Assembly: GCF_900102695.1 (NCBI RefSeq)
Contig: NZ_FMVW01000001.1
Coordinates: forward strand, 1-64,000
Direction of reading: 5' to 3'
DNA from: Afifella marina DSM 2698
Lineage (GTDB): Bacteria > Pseudomonadota > Alphaproteobacteria > Rhizobiales > Afifellaceae
DNA: 64,000 nucleotides
Shown here in pieces: positions 1 to 8,485 of this stretch. The stretch's first letter is position 1. Each line of letters starts with the position of its first letter. The notes under the pieces are model-generated. The model saw nothing but the letters and a program-made list of their open reading frames with translations. It ran no database searches and was not told the origin of the DNA. The translations under genes and the position numbers were made by a program.

Positions 1-269
1 CGATAGGCGACATTCACCTCGATCTCGCGCACCAACTGGCGCTCAGAGCGGATGCCGAAGAGATAGCCCAGGAACAGCGCCTTGAACATCAAGGTCGGAT
101 CGAGCGCCGGGCGGCCATTATCCGGACAGTAGAGCCCCGCAACCCGGTCATGGATGAACGAGAAGTCGATCACCGCGTCGATCTTGCGAAGCAGGTGATC
201 CTTGGGAACCAATTGATCGAGTGTCACCATCTCGATCGCAGTCTGCTCAGGGGCCGGGCTCTTCAACAT
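1..269 (-). mobile_element. IS1182-type transposase, N-terminal fragment cut by window edge
   Basis: The first 89 residues of a transposase are encoded from an ATG at 269 and run off the left edge. The peptide shows the N-terminal (DUF772-type) pattern of IS1182-family transposases: an LVPKDHLLRKID stretch, then a DNGRPALDPTLMFKAL stretch, then GIRSERQLVREIEVN. The catalytic DDE region lies outside the window, so I cannot tell whether the element is intact. It is the only mobile DNA seen in the 64 kb and lies about 100 bases from the 3' end of the neighbouring catabolic cluster. Confidence 0.85.
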
Positions 270-284
270 GGCCCACTGAATCAA

Positions 285-322
285 AAAGCCCCGGCTCACG
301 CCAGGGCTTTGTCAGCAGTCTG
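285..322. repeat. Probable IS end with short hairpin
   Basis: Just outside the transposase start, AAAGCCC (285-291) and GGGCTTT (304-310) form a 7-bp inverted repeat, followed by TCAGCAGTCTGA. The layout suits the terminal segment of the IS1182-type element, with the hairpin insulating the transposase from outside transcription. The exact tip cannot be fixed because the other end of the element is not in the window. Confidence 0.35.
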
Positions 323-371
323 AGGCCTCCTCCGGGAGGCCGTTTGCCGTTCGGGAAGAGGGGAGGATCTC

Positions 372-1181
372 TTACCCTGCCGGCTCTTTCGGATCGGCGT
401 CGAGGCGCACGACGACGCCCTCAAGGCCAGAACTCGGCGCCGGATAGCGGTCGAGAATGATAGGATCGTGTCCCGGAATGACGTTCGAGCGATCGCTCGC
501 GAGCTCCCAGAGCCGGTCGTAGCCCTCAAGCGTCTCAGCAAGGCTGTGCAGCACCGGAAAGGCGCGGCCTTCGTTCATGTTGGCGTAGAAATGGCTGGCG
601 TCGGAGGCGACGACGAGCCAGCCGCGCCGCGTCCACACGCGCACCACCTGTAGGCCTTTCGAGTGGCCGCCGACATGGTGGACGCTGATGCCGGGCGCGA
701 TCTCCGAGGCGCCGTCGTGAAACTTGACGCGGCCGGCAAACACCTTGCGCACCATCGCCACCACGTCCTCTTCCTCGAAGGGGAGCTTCAGCGCGCCGTG
801 GCACATGCAGCGGCCTGTCGAATAGGCCATCTCCGCATCCTGCAGATGGTAGCGCGCATTCGGGAAGAGATCGTAATTGCCGCAATGGTCGTAATGCATA
901 TGCGAGATGATGACGTCTTCGATCCCGTCGGGATCGATGCCGATCGTCTTCAAGCCTTCGCCGGGCGAACGCAGGAACTGCCGCTTGCGCTTTTCGGCCA
1001 TCGCCTGATCGAAGCCGGTATCGACGATGAAGGTGCGACCGTTGCCCTTGATTGCCCAGACGAAGTAGTCGAGCGGCATTGGCACGTCATGCGGATCGCC
1101 GCCGACGAAATTGTGCGCGGCGGTCGCGGCCGGATTGTGCGCGTAGCGGACCGCGTAGACCTCATAAGGTTCAGGTGTCAT
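372..1181 (-). CDS. MBL-fold metallohydrolase, N-acyl-homoserine-lactonase-like
   Basis: A 269-residue cytoplasmic enzyme of the metallo-beta-lactamase fold. The dinuclear-metal motif HxHxDH is intact (H94, H96, D98, H99). A second metal-ligand region appears as VGGHSKG near residue 170, VASDAS near 195 and a late PGHD. Length and motif spacing fit the AttM/AiiB/AhlD-type lactonase group, which opens lactone rings, including quorum-sensing homoserine lactones. The ATG at 1181 has a strong GGGAGGA ribosome site. It is the last gene of the minus-strand cluster that holds a TRAP transporter, so a lactone in the imported substrate's pathway is as plausible as quorum quenching. Substrate unproven. 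Confidence 0.85.
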   Translation of the reverse strand: MTPEPYEVYAVRYAHNPAATAAHNFVGGDPHDVPMPLDYFVWAIKGNGRTFIVDTGFDQAMAEKRKRQFLRSPGEGLKTIGIDPDGIEDVIISHMHYDHCGNYDLFPNARYHLQDAEMAYSTGRCMCHGALKLPFEEEDVVAMVRKVFAGRVKFHDGASEIAPGISVHHVGGHSKGLQVVRVWTRRGWLVVASDASHFYANMNEGRAFPVLHSLAETLEGYDRLWELASDRSNVIPGHDPIILDRYPAPSSGLEGVVVRLDADPKEPAG

Positions 1182-1275
1182 CTTTCCTCCCTTCCGACCG
1201 GCCGCGCTCTTGTTGTTCGGTCGGGCGCGGGCCGGTTCTTGTGCGTGTTGACCGCATTGGGCGGGGTGAGGGCGG

Positions 1276-2118
1276 TCAGTCGGCCTCCATCACCTCGAGT
1301 TCCGGCAGAAGATACTGACGGAAGAGGGCGTAGTTCTCGATCATCGGGAAATGGCCCATGCCTTCCATCTCGGTGTAGCGGCAGCCGGGAATGGCGGCGG
1401 CCACTTTCTCCGTCATCGCCGGCGTGCACGAATAATCGTAGCTGCCGGTGAGAAGGCTCACCTTGCACTTGGCGGTGTCGATCGTCTTCACATGCTCGCG
1501 GGCGTCGAAATCGAAGCTGTAGAACATGACGTCGCCGCGATAGACGCCGGGGCCGGACTGCGCGTAGTACCACCAATTGTCGCGCTTGCCCTCTTCGGGG
1601 CTTTGCGGCGCGTTGAGGCCGAACGTGTAGGTGGCGACGAGTTCGCCGCCATGCACGGCCGGATGCAAGAGGAATTCGTTATAGCGGCCGGGCGCGTGCG
1701 CGGCGCTTTCGAGCCCGATGATGCCGCGGATCTCGTCCTGGAAGTCGCTGGCGACCCTGAGCACGATGGCTCCGCCCATCGAGCAGCCCATGACCACGGG
1801 ACGGTCGAGCTTGAGACCCTTCCATACGGCTTCGATGGTCGCGAGATACTCTTCCGTCTTGAGCTCGTAGGATTCCAGCCACCATTCGTCCGGCGGGTCG
1901 GAACGGCCGTGCCGGGGCATGTCGAATGAGACGACGCGGAAACGGCGCGTCACCTCTTCATCGTTGAGGAGATGGCGGAACTGGCGGCTGTCCGCCCCGG
2001 CCGTGTGCAGGCAGAGGAGGGGGATGCCCTCGCCGGCCTCTTCCACGTAGATGCGGTGGTTGCGGCCTTGGATCTCCACATTGAGATAGCGGCCGACGAT
2101 CGGTTCGAATTCAGGCAT
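1276..2118 (-). CDS. Alpha/beta hydrolase
   Basis: A 280-residue alpha/beta-hydrolase with a complete apparent catalytic triad: nucleophile S113 in GCSMGG, acid D228 after the TGS strand, and H256 in GMGHFP. The oxyanion segment is HTAG at 38-41. There is no signal peptide, so it should act in the cytoplasm. Its start overlaps the stop of the upstream SCP2-like gene by 8 bases, which points to translational coupling. Next to a lactonase-type enzyme and a cupin it may hydrolyse an ester or a C-C bond (the fold includes enol-lactone hydrolases). The sequence alone does not fix the substrate. Confidence 0.85.
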   Translation of the reverse strand: MPEFEPIVGRYLNVEIQGRNHRIYVEEAGEGIPLLCLHTAGADSRQFRHLLNDEEVTRRFRVVSFDMPRHGRSDPPDEWWLESYELKTEEYLATIEAVWKGLKLDRPVVMGCSMGGAIVLRVASDFQDEIRGIIGLESAAHAPGRYNEFLLHPAVHGGELVATYTFGLNAPQSPEEGKRDNWWYYAQSGPGVYRGDVMFYSFDFDAREHVKTIDTAKCKVSLLTGSYDYSCTPAMTEKVAAAIPGCRYTEMEGMGHFPMIENYALFRQYLLPELEVMEAD

Positions 2119-2509
2119 GCTCTTTCCCCACCTTCTGCATCAGGCCCATCATGCGGTGCAGGGCACGCGCGTTCTGCATCGCCACGAGCGTATCGCCTTC
2201 GAGAACGAATTCCGGCACGCGCATGATCATGGCGAAGATGTCGTGGTAGAGGGGAGGCGGCGTCTCGCTCAAAAAGCGTTGCCACAGCTCCATCGGAGCC
2301 CGGATCTCAAACTGTGTGGGGACGTCGAAGCCGGGGGCCGGCAGGATTTTTTCGATCTTGCCCTGGCGCACCCGCAAGACATAGCGGCGCTCGCCGAAGG
2401 TGATCCCCATATCGACGTCGAACTTGCCGCCGATGATGGCGAGTTCTCGATCTGAGGCGACCCTGTCGGCGAAGGCGGCCATCCAATCCGTGTCAGGAAA
2501 TTCAGCCAT
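2111..2509 (-). CDS. SCP2-like small protein
   Basis: A 132-residue soluble protein. Its pattern of an N-terminal amphipathic segment, a GKFDVDMGITFGERRYVLRV-type strand pair, and a PPLYHDIFAMI-type helix resembles SCP2 sterol-carrier-like domains that bind hydrophobic ligands or acyl groups. The ATG at 2509 is preferred over the upstream in-frame start at 2662 because the added N-terminus is low-complexity and unlike the family. It lies between the cupin and hydrolase genes and overlaps the hydrolase start by 8 bases. The domain call is moderate; a catabolic role is inferred only from position. Confidence 0.7.
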   Translation of the reverse strand: MAEFPDTDWMAAFADRVASDRELAIIGGKFDVDMGITFGERRYVLRVRQGKIEKILPAPGFDVPTQFEIRAPMELWQRFLSETPPPLYHDIFAMIMRVPEFVLEGDTLVAMQNARALHRMMGLMQKVGKEHA

Positions 2510-2622
2510 TTCGGTATCCTTGTCGTCGAAGACGGGCTGGGGGGCAGGGCCTCCGGCTCGCCTGGTCGGAGCCTCGCGCATAAGAAGGCGGCGCGAACTC
2601 TTCTGAGCCGCGCCGCTTGCCT

Positions 2623-3018
2623 TTACGCGCCGTATTGCTCGTCGGTGACGTGCTCCAGCCATTCGACGACGACGCCGTCATGGCCTTCCTGCATGGAGAT
2701 GTGGGTCATCATCGTGTTGGGACCCGCACCATGCCAATGCTTCTCGCCGGGTGGGATCCAGATGACGTCGCCGGCCCGGATCTCCTGGATCGGCCCGTCC
2801 CATTTCTGGATGCGGCCGGTGCCGGCGGTGACGTAAAGCGTCTGCCCCATCGGATGCGTGTGCCAGGCGGTGCGGGACCCCGGCTCGAACATGACCACGT
2901 TCGACTTCAACAGCGCCGGCTCAGGCGCCTCGATGATCGGGTCCTGCCAGACATTCCCCGTGAAGGATTTTGCCGGTGCCTTGCGGGTCGGCAGAGTTCC
3001 AAGACGTCTGATCTCCAT
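2623..3018 (-). CDS. Small manganese-type cupin, hydroxynitrile-lyase-like
   Basis: A 131-residue single-domain cupin starting at the ATG at 3018, with a GGAGAGGAG ribosome site. The metal site reads H53, H55, Q59 and H94, with Q in place of the usual cupin Glu. Length, the N-terminal MEIRR, WHTHPMGQT, GEKHWHG and the C-terminal HVTDEQY all resemble my recollection of the Mn-dependent cupin hydroxynitrile lyase of Granulicella tundricola (GtHNL), whose ligands have the same numbers. The natural role of that group is poorly known. Here it sits inside a TRAP/lactonase operon, 87 bases after dctM, suggesting a job on a hydroxy-acid or carbonyl intermediate. Confidence 0.85.
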   Translation of the reverse strand: MEIRRLGTLPTRKAPAKSFTGNVWQDPIIEAPEPALLKSNVVMFEPGSRTAWHTHPMGQTLYVTAGTGRIQKWDGPIQEIRAGDVIWIPPGEKHWHGAGPNTMMTHISMQEGHDGVVVEWLEHVTDEQYGA

Positions 3019-3105
3019 ATTTCTCCTCTCCTTGATGTCGGCCGTTTCGTCCGGCCTGGTCTCCCGCCTGGGCGGGTCGTTCGTTGAGCGGTGGGGCCGC
3101 ACGCC

Positions 3106-4524
3106 TCATTTGAGGCCATGCGTGAAGCTCTTCGGCTCCGGGCCCATCAGCGAGTACGGCAGAATCGTCGACAGCCCCGGCACGTAGGTCGCGATCATGA
3201 GGAAGATGAGCATGATGCCGATGAAGGGGGCCGCAGCCTTGGTCACCTGCACGACGCTCATCCTGGCGACGCTCGCCGTGACGAAGAGATTGAGGCCGAT
3301 CGGCGGGCTGATCAGCCCGATCTCCATGTTGACGACAATCATGATGCCGAGATGGATCGGGTCGACGCCGAGCTCCATCGCCACCGGGAACACAACCGGC
3401 ACGACGATCAAGAGGAGGCCCGACGGCTCCATGAACTGGCCGCCGATGAGCAGCAGGATGTTGAGCGCCAGAAGGAAGGTGAACCAGTTGAACCCGGCTC
3501 CGATCATCCATTCGGTGATCGTCTGCGGCACGCGTTCCACCGTCAGCACGTGCGCGAAGAGCATCGCGTTGACGACGATGAACATGAGCATGATCGTCGC
3601 CTTGCCGGCTTCCACCAGCACATGCTCGGTGTCGCGATGGAAACAGGCCGGTACGAAGCGCGTGATCGTCAGGAGGGCGTTGCGCTGCACGGCGCCGATG
3701 ATCGATTCCCCATCCTGGCGCCACGGCACGCCCCGAAGCGGACCCATGTCGCGATAGATGAAGATCGCGACGAGGAACGAATAGACCGCCGCGACAGCTG
3801 CCGCCTCGGTCGGGGTGAAGATGCCGCCATAGATGCCGCCGAGGATGACGATGACGAGGAAAAGCCCCCAGGACGCGTCGAGGAAGGCATCGCGCACGGC
3901 CACCAAGCCGGCGAATGGCAGTTTCGGCATGCCGCGGAAGCGCGCGTTGAGATAGACCCCGACCATGAGCATCAGCCCGGCGACGGTGCCTGGTAGAATG
4001 CCGGCGAGGAACATGCGGCTGACGGAGACGTCGGTGGCGGCGCAATAGACCACCATGACGATCGACGGCGGAATGAGAATGCCGAGCGTGCCGGCATTGC
4101 AGATGATGCCTGCGGCGAATTCCTTCGTGTAGCCGACCTCGCGCATGCTCGCGATGGCGATCGAGCCGATCGCAACCACGGTTGCGGGCGAAGAGCCGGA
4201 GAGCGCGGCAAACAGCATGCACGACATCACCGAGGCGATCGCGAGGCCGCCGCGGAGATGGCCGACGGCGGACACCGCGAAGCGGATGATGCGGCGCGCC
4301 ACGCCACCCGTCGACATGAAGGACGAGGCGAGAATGAAGAAGGGGATGGCGAGCAGCGTATAGCTCTGCGAGGCCGTAAAGAGCTTCAGCGCCACCGACG
4401 ACATGGAATCGCCGGAGAAGAGGACGATCGTCAAAACACTCGAAAGCCCAAGCGCGAGCGCGACCGGCACTCCGGCAAAGAGAAGGGCGAGAACCGTAAT
4501 GAAAAGGAAGCCGGAGACCATCAT
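3106..4524 (-). CDS. dctM: TRAP transporter large permease (DctM)
   Basis: A 472-residue, highly hydrophobic protein with about twelve membrane segments. It is the large, ion-coupled subunit of a tripartite (TRAP) transporter in the inner membrane. Family marks include an early GVPVALALGL segment, ALSGSSPATVVAIGSIAIASM around residue 110, the NAGTLGILIPPSI loop, and a late NMEIGLISPPIGLNLFV segment. Its ATG immediately follows the TAA of the small permease with no spacer. With DctQ and DctP it should import a carboxylate using the sodium or proton gradient. The loop around residues 240-290 (between TPTEAAA and VEAGKATIM) is longer than I would expect for the family. Confidence 0.95.
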   Translation of the reverse strand: MMVSGFLFITVLALLFAGVPVALALGLSSVLTIVLFSGDSMSSVALKLFTASQSYTLLAIPFFILASSFMSTGGVARRIIRFAVSAVGHLRGGLAIASVMSCMLFAALSGSSPATVVAIGSIAIASMREVGYTKEFAAGIICNAGTLGILIPPSIVMVVYCAATDVSVSRMFLAGILPGTVAGLMLMVGVYLNARFRGMPKLPFAGLVAVRDAFLDASWGLFLVIVILGGIYGGIFTPTEAAAVAAVYSFLVAIFIYRDMGPLRGVPWRQDGESIIGAVQRNALLTITRFVPACFHRDTEHVLVEAGKATIMLMFIVVNAMLFAHVLTVERVPQTITEWMIGAGFNWFTFLLALNILLLIGGQFMEPSGLLLIVVPVVFPVAMELGVDPIHLGIMIVVNMEIGLISPPIGLNLFVTASVARMSVVQVTKAAAPFIGIMLIFLMIATYVPGLSTILPYSLMGPEPKSFTHGLK

Positions 4525-5220
4525 TTACCTCCGGTCTTTGGAGTTGTTGTCGTCGTACCAGTGCGGCGCCTCTGAGGCGTGCTCCTGCGCGGCGGCGTAG
4601 CTCTCGTGATCGGGATCGGAACGCTGATCCATGAGCTCGGTCGTCTCGATGGCCGTGGTGATCATCTCGCGCTTGCCCTGGACGATCTCGATCAGCGCCT
4701 GCAGGCAGCGGAAGCCGAACAGGAAGAGGCCGAGGGGTAGGATGAGATAGGCGATCCAGCGATGCACACGGGCAGGCAGGTCGAACATCTCCTGCGCCCA
4801 GTCCGGATAGCGGATCTCGGTGAGGCCGATGCCCGTTTCAAAGGTGCGCAGCCAATAAGGGAAGGCGCCGCCCTTTGCGTCGATACCGACGAATTGGAGC
4901 CAATCGGCCCAGAAGAAGATTGCGGCATAGACGACGCCGCAGAGTGCCCCGAAGATCGCAAACGCTTTGAAGAGACGCGCGGGCAGGGCGCGGACCAGCG
5001 TGTCGACTGCCAGATGCGAGCCGATCTTCGCGCCGTAGGCCATGCCGAAGAGAATGAGCCAGGCGAACAGGATGCGCGCGAAATCGAGCGCACCGAGCCA
5101 GCCCGTATTGAAAACGTAGCGGGCGATGACCTGCGTAAAGGAGGTGACTGTCATCGCTGCCATCAAGATTGCAATGACGCTGCGCTCGAAGCGGTCGACG
5201 CGTCGGCCGAAACTGCTCAT
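4525..5220 (-). CDS. dctQ: TRAP transporter small permease (DctQ)
   Basis: A 231-residue membrane protein with four predicted helices, including TSFTQVIARYVF near residue 30 and the DFARILFAWLILFGMAYGAKIGSHLAV region typical of DctQ. It pairs with DctM to form the membrane part of the transporter. The ATG at 5220 is chosen because the DctQ pattern begins directly after it; the in-frame start at 5283 would add a non-family tail. The last 40 residues are polar and unusually long for DctQ, and presumably cytoplasmic. The stop abuts the dctM start. Confidence 0.92.
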   Translation of the reverse strand: MSSFGRRVDRFERSVIAILMAAMTVTSFTQVIARYVFNTGWLGALDFARILFAWLILFGMAYGAKIGSHLAVDTLVRALPARLFKAFAIFGALCGVVYAAIFFWADWLQFVGIDAKGGAFPYWLRTFETGIGLTEIRYPDWAQEMFDLPARVHRWIAYLILPLGLFLFGFRCLQALIEIVQGKREMITTAIETTELMDQRSDPDHESYAAAQEHASEAPHWYDDNNSKDRR

Positions 5221-5373
5221 CTTCCATCCTTCAGGGGTTGGATCCTCGCGGCCCTTCGCCAAAAGCGACGAAGGGAGTTTCAATGGCGAGCGGTCCGGCC
5301 GGACGCACGGAGGGCGTGGGCGGCGACGGCGTGTCAGCCGTCACCGCGCTCGCGGGCCCGGCAGAGCCTGCGT

Positions 5374-6372
5374 TCAGGATTTGTTGGACGCGACTGCGGC
5401 CTCGATCACATCCTTGCCGATCCCGTCTTCGAACTCTTCCCAGACGGGTTTCACGGCATCGACCCATTTCTGCCGCTGTTCCGGAGTGAGCGTGCGCACG
5501 GTGACGCCGGCTTCCTCGATGCGCTTTTTGCTCTCTTCGTTGATGGCCGTGGCCTTCTCGTTGTACTCGTCGCTGATCTCGCCGACGATACCGAGGAACT
5601 TCTCGCGCACATCGTCATCCAGGCTGTCGAGGAAGTCCGCTGAGGTGACGAGAATGTAGGTGAGGAACTGGTGGTTGGTCTCCGTCACCCCGTCCTGCAC
5701 CTCGTAGAGCTTGCCGGTGTAGATGTTCGACCAGGTGTTTTCCTGCCCGTCGACGACGCCGGTCTGCAAGGCACCGAAGGCCTCACTCCAGGCGAGCGGC
5801 TGCGGATTGGCGCCGAGGGCCTTGATCATGGCGATCGAGACGTCGGAGGTGGTCGCACGGATCTTGAGGCCGTTGAGGTCGGACGGCTCGATCAGGGGCC
5901 GGTTCGCCGAAAAGGCGCGCAGGCCGTTATAGACATAGGCGAGGCCGACGAAGCCGTTGTCGCTCATGGACTTCAGGAGTTCGTCGCCCGTCTCGCTATG
6001 GGTGAAGCGCGACACCGCATCGGTATCCTCAAACAGGAACGGCAGATTGAAGACGTCGAGCTTGGCCGTGTAGGCGCCGAGCTTGCCGATGTCGGGCGAG
6101 GCGAGCTGGACGTCGCCGATCGCCAGCGCTTCCATCACTTCGTCGTCATTGTAGAGCTGCGAGCTCGGATAGACCTGGATGCAAAGCTGCCCGTCCATCT
6201 CTTCGTTGACCCGCTTGGCCAGCGCGGTGGCCATCTCGCCCTTCGGATTGCCGGTCGGAGCGCTCACATGGCTGTATTTGATCAGAGTTTCGCCGGACTG
6301 GCACTCCGATTGCGCCATGGCCGTGCTGGCCAAGAGGCTCATCGCGAGAGCTGTGAGAATGGTGGTTTTCAT
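5374..6372 (-). CDS. dctP: TRAP substrate-binding protein (DctP family)
   Basis: A 332-residue periplasmic solute-binding protein. Residues 1-20 form a Sec signal peptide ending in AMA-Q. The DctP ligand-site marks are present: R172 in GLKIRATTS, which in this family clamps the substrate carboxylate, and N212 in VVDGQENTWSNI. The ATG at 6372 has a GGGAGGA site eight bases upstream. It is separated from dctQ by 153 bases that contain a perfect 12-bp palindrome (5293-5304), a possible processing or stabilising hairpin that would raise binding-protein expression relative to the permeases. The ligand is some organic acid; the exact one cannot be read. Confidence 0.93.
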   Translation of the reverse strand: MKTTILTALAMSLLASTAMAQSECQSGETLIKYSHVSAPTGNPKGEMATALAKRVNEEMDGQLCIQVYPSSQLYNDDEVMEALAIGDVQLASPDIGKLGAYTAKLDVFNLPFLFEDTDAVSRFTHSETGDELLKSMSDNGFVGLAYVYNGLRAFSANRPLIEPSDLNGLKIRATTSDVSIAMIKALGANPQPLAWSEAFGALQTGVVDGQENTWSNIYTGKLYEVQDGVTETNHQFLTYILVTSADFLDSLDDDVREKFLGIVGEISDEYNEKATAINEESKKRIEEAGVTVRTLTPEQRQKWVDAVKPVWEEFEDGIGKDVIEAAVASNKS

Positions 6373-6430
6373 GGTGTCCTCCCTGGTGATCACTTTTTCC
6401 GCTCGTTCAGCGGCGGAACCTGAAGTGAGC

Positions 6431-6472
6431 TGATCATAGGCCCCAGCCCAAGTCAATATGATTGTATGATCA
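6431..6472. promoter_or_regulatory. Inverted TGATCATA repeats upstream of dctP (candidate operator)
   Basis: TGATCATA (6431-6438) and its exact reverse complement TATGATCA (6465-6472) are separated by 26 bases, about 60-100 bases upstream of dctP. The block is AT-rich in an otherwise GC-rich region. It may be the operator of the GntR/FCD regulator encoded at the head of the cluster, but no protein-DNA match is proven. Confidence 0.4.
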
Positions 6473-6600
6473 GAATATTTCAGACCAATTTTGCAAGCGA
6501 CAGCGTGCGCTTTCCGCGCGCGCTGTCTTCGCAGAAGTGTACTTTATGCAGATAGAAAAGCGCTACGCCGCCCAGTGCAGCCGTCGCGCCTTCCCGGAAT

Positions 6601-7506
6601 TCAGCCGGTGGCGCCGTCGCTGCGCATGCTGACGCCGGCGGCTTTCTCCGTCAGCGTCACCACCTTGGTGAAATCGGAATCCGCGCCGAGCTTGTCGACG
6701 GCATCCTGCCAGATATTGAAGACCGTCTCGCAGCCGGGCAGGCTGAGGCCCATCGACTTGGCGACCTCGTTGAAGAGCTTGACGTCCTTGAACATGAGCC
6801 CGGAGGAAAAGCCGTAATCGAAGGTGCCCGGCAGGATCGACTGCGGGAATTTCTGCATGGTCGCGGTGTTGCGGCCGCTGCCGGCATTGATGACGTCGAT
6901 CATCACATCCGGCGACAGCCCGGCCTTCGCACCCATCGCCACCGCTTCGGAGCTCAGAGCCATGGCGGCGGCCGATAACAAATTGTTGACGAGCTTCATC
7001 GTCTGGGCGAGGCCCGGCTTGTCGCTCACATAGAACGGCTTTCCGATCGCCTTGAGCTGCGGCAGAAGGTTGTCGTAGTCGGCTCTCGGCCCGGAGAACA
7101 TGACGGCGAGGGTGCCGGCCTTGGCGCCGCCGACGCCGCCGCTCACCGGGGAATCGAGCCAGGTTACGCCTTTGTCCTGCATCTTCTTGGCCAGCGTTTC
7201 CGCCATTTGCGGACCCGTCGTGGACAGATCCACGATCCGCTTCACCTGGCTTCCTTCCGCGAGCCCTTTGTCGCCAAAGGCCACGGCCTCCACGATCGGC
7301 GGTGTCGGAAGCGACAGGAAGACAGTGTCGACCTGAGAGGCGAGATCGGCCGCCGAGTTTGCCGCCTTCGCTCCGCGCTCCACAAAGGGTGAGATTGCAC
7401 TTTCGCGTGCATCATAAACGACGAGCGGGTTGCCGGCGTCCAAGAGGCGCCCAGCCATCGGGACGCCCATATTTCCAAGACCGATGAAGCCGATTTTGTC
7501 GCTCAA
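6601..7506 (-). CDS. NAD(P)-dependent beta-hydroxyacid dehydrogenase (3-hydroxyisobutyrate dehydrogenase family)
   Basis: A 301-residue cytoplasmic oxidoreductase. The N-terminal dinucleotide motif is GLGNMG (9-14), the substrate signature is DSPVSGGVGGA (118-128), and the catalytic lysine is K171 in MKLVNNLL. The start is a TTG at 7506 with GGAGGA five bases ahead; no suitable ATG exists, and the TTG gives the family's usual length. Members oxidise 3-hydroxyisobutyrate, tartronate semialdehyde, L-threonate-type or related hydroxy acids. Placed between the GntR gene and the TRAP genes, it is the probable first catabolic enzyme for the imported acid. Confidence 0.9.
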   Translation of the reverse strand: MSDKIGFIGLGNMGVPMAGRLLDAGNPLVVYDARESAISPFVERGAKAANSAADLASQVDTVFLSLPTPPIVEAVAFGDKGLAEGSQVKRIVDLSTTGPQMAETLAKKMQDKGVTWLDSPVSGGVGGAKAGTLAVMFSGPRADYDNLLPQLKAIGKPFYVSDKPGLAQTMKLVNNLLSAAAMALSSEAVAMGAKAGLSPDVMIDVINAGSGRNTATMQKFPQSILPGTFDYGFSSGLMFKDVKLFNEVAKSMGLSLPGCETVFNIWQDAVDKLGADSDFTKVVTLTEKAAGVSMRSDGATG

Positions 7507-7774
7507 GATATTCCTCCACGATTGGCGGCTCGACAGCCTGCCGATTATTCGTTGCGATGGCGGGATTTTGCCGGCAGCGGCCTCGTCCGACGCCGTCGCG
7601 GGAACCCGCAAGCGGAGCCACTTTATCGGTCTTAATACCGTAATACAATATTATTAGTGATTGGTCGCGCCTCCTGCGTGTCCTGATTGGAGCACGCAGA
7701 ACATGTAGTCTCGGTCGCAGGCGATGCCGGCGAGCTCTGTCGGGCGGGGTGCGTCTGGCGTGAAAACCAAGCCT

Positions 7775-8485
7775 TCAGGCGCGACGCTTCTTATCGCGCG
7801 TATCCATGGAAAACGTATGCATGGCCGCCGCCGCGGCGCGCCGCACATGGTCCGTGGCGATCGCCTTCGCTCCAGCAGCATCGCGGCGATCGAGCGCGTC
7901 GAGGAGGTTCTGCAGCTCGCTCAAACTTTGCTGCCAGCGATTGGGGGCCTGCAGCGATTGCGCCCGCAACAGCATGGTGCGCGCATTGAGCATATAGAGG
8001 GTCTTGCCCAAAGCTTCGTTGCCGGTTCCGACGACCAGGCAATCGTAGAACTTGTTCTTCAGCGCGATACGTGTCGCCGCGATATCGGCCTTCTTGACCT
8101 CCTCGAATGCGGCTTTCAGCGCCTCGCGGTCGTTATCCGTCGCATGCTCGGCAAAGAGCTCGGCGGCCAGGCCTTCGAGCACTTCGCGCACCTGATAAAC
8201 GCCGATCGCCTGGGCCGCGGTGATCCGAGAGACCACCGGTCCCTTATGGGCGATGACCTCGATGAGGCCTTCCGATTCGAGCTGGCGAAGGGCCTCGCGC
8301 ACGAGCGTTCGGCTGACGCCCGTCATCTCGCACAAATCGCGCTCCGGCATGCGCTCACCCGGTCGGAACCGCCCGGCCGCAATGGCCTGACGGATGCTTT
8401 CCGTGACGCTGTGGCGCAAAGTCGCCGCCGGGCGCGGAACGCGGAATTCGTCGTCCCCCACCTTCGTTTCATTCATTCCGGGCAC
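7775..8485 (-). CDS. GntR-family (FCD) transcriptional regulator
   Basis: A 236-residue repressor-type protein. Residues about 22-90 form the winged helix with ERDLCEMTGVSRTLVREALRQLESEGLI, typical of GntR. Residues about 95-225 form the alpha-helical FCD ligand domain, with REVLEGLAAELFA and the metal/ligand histidine near DHVRRA. A GTG at 8485, preceded by AAGGGG, is the likely start; an ATG at 8476 is the alternative. It leads the cluster on the same strand, so its product most likely senses the substrate (an organic acid) of the TRAP/dehydrogenase genes and controls them. Confidence 0.92.
   Translation of the reverse strand: MPGMNETKVGDDEFRVPRPAATLRHSVTESIRQAIAAGRFRPGERMPERDLCEMTGVSRTLVREALRQLESEGLIEVIAHKGPVVSRITAAQAIGVYQVREVLEGLAAELFAEHATDNDREALKAAFEEVKKADIAATRIALKNKFYDCLVVGTGNEALGKTLYMLNARTMLLRAQSLQAPNRWQQSLSELQNLLDALDRRDAAGAKAIATDHVRRAAAAAMHTFSMDTRDKKRRA

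Noticed and set aside
372-1181. Reading the lactonase as proven quorum quenching
   Set aside because: The HxHxDH motif is shared by many lactone and non-lactone hydrolases; genomic context points to catabolism.
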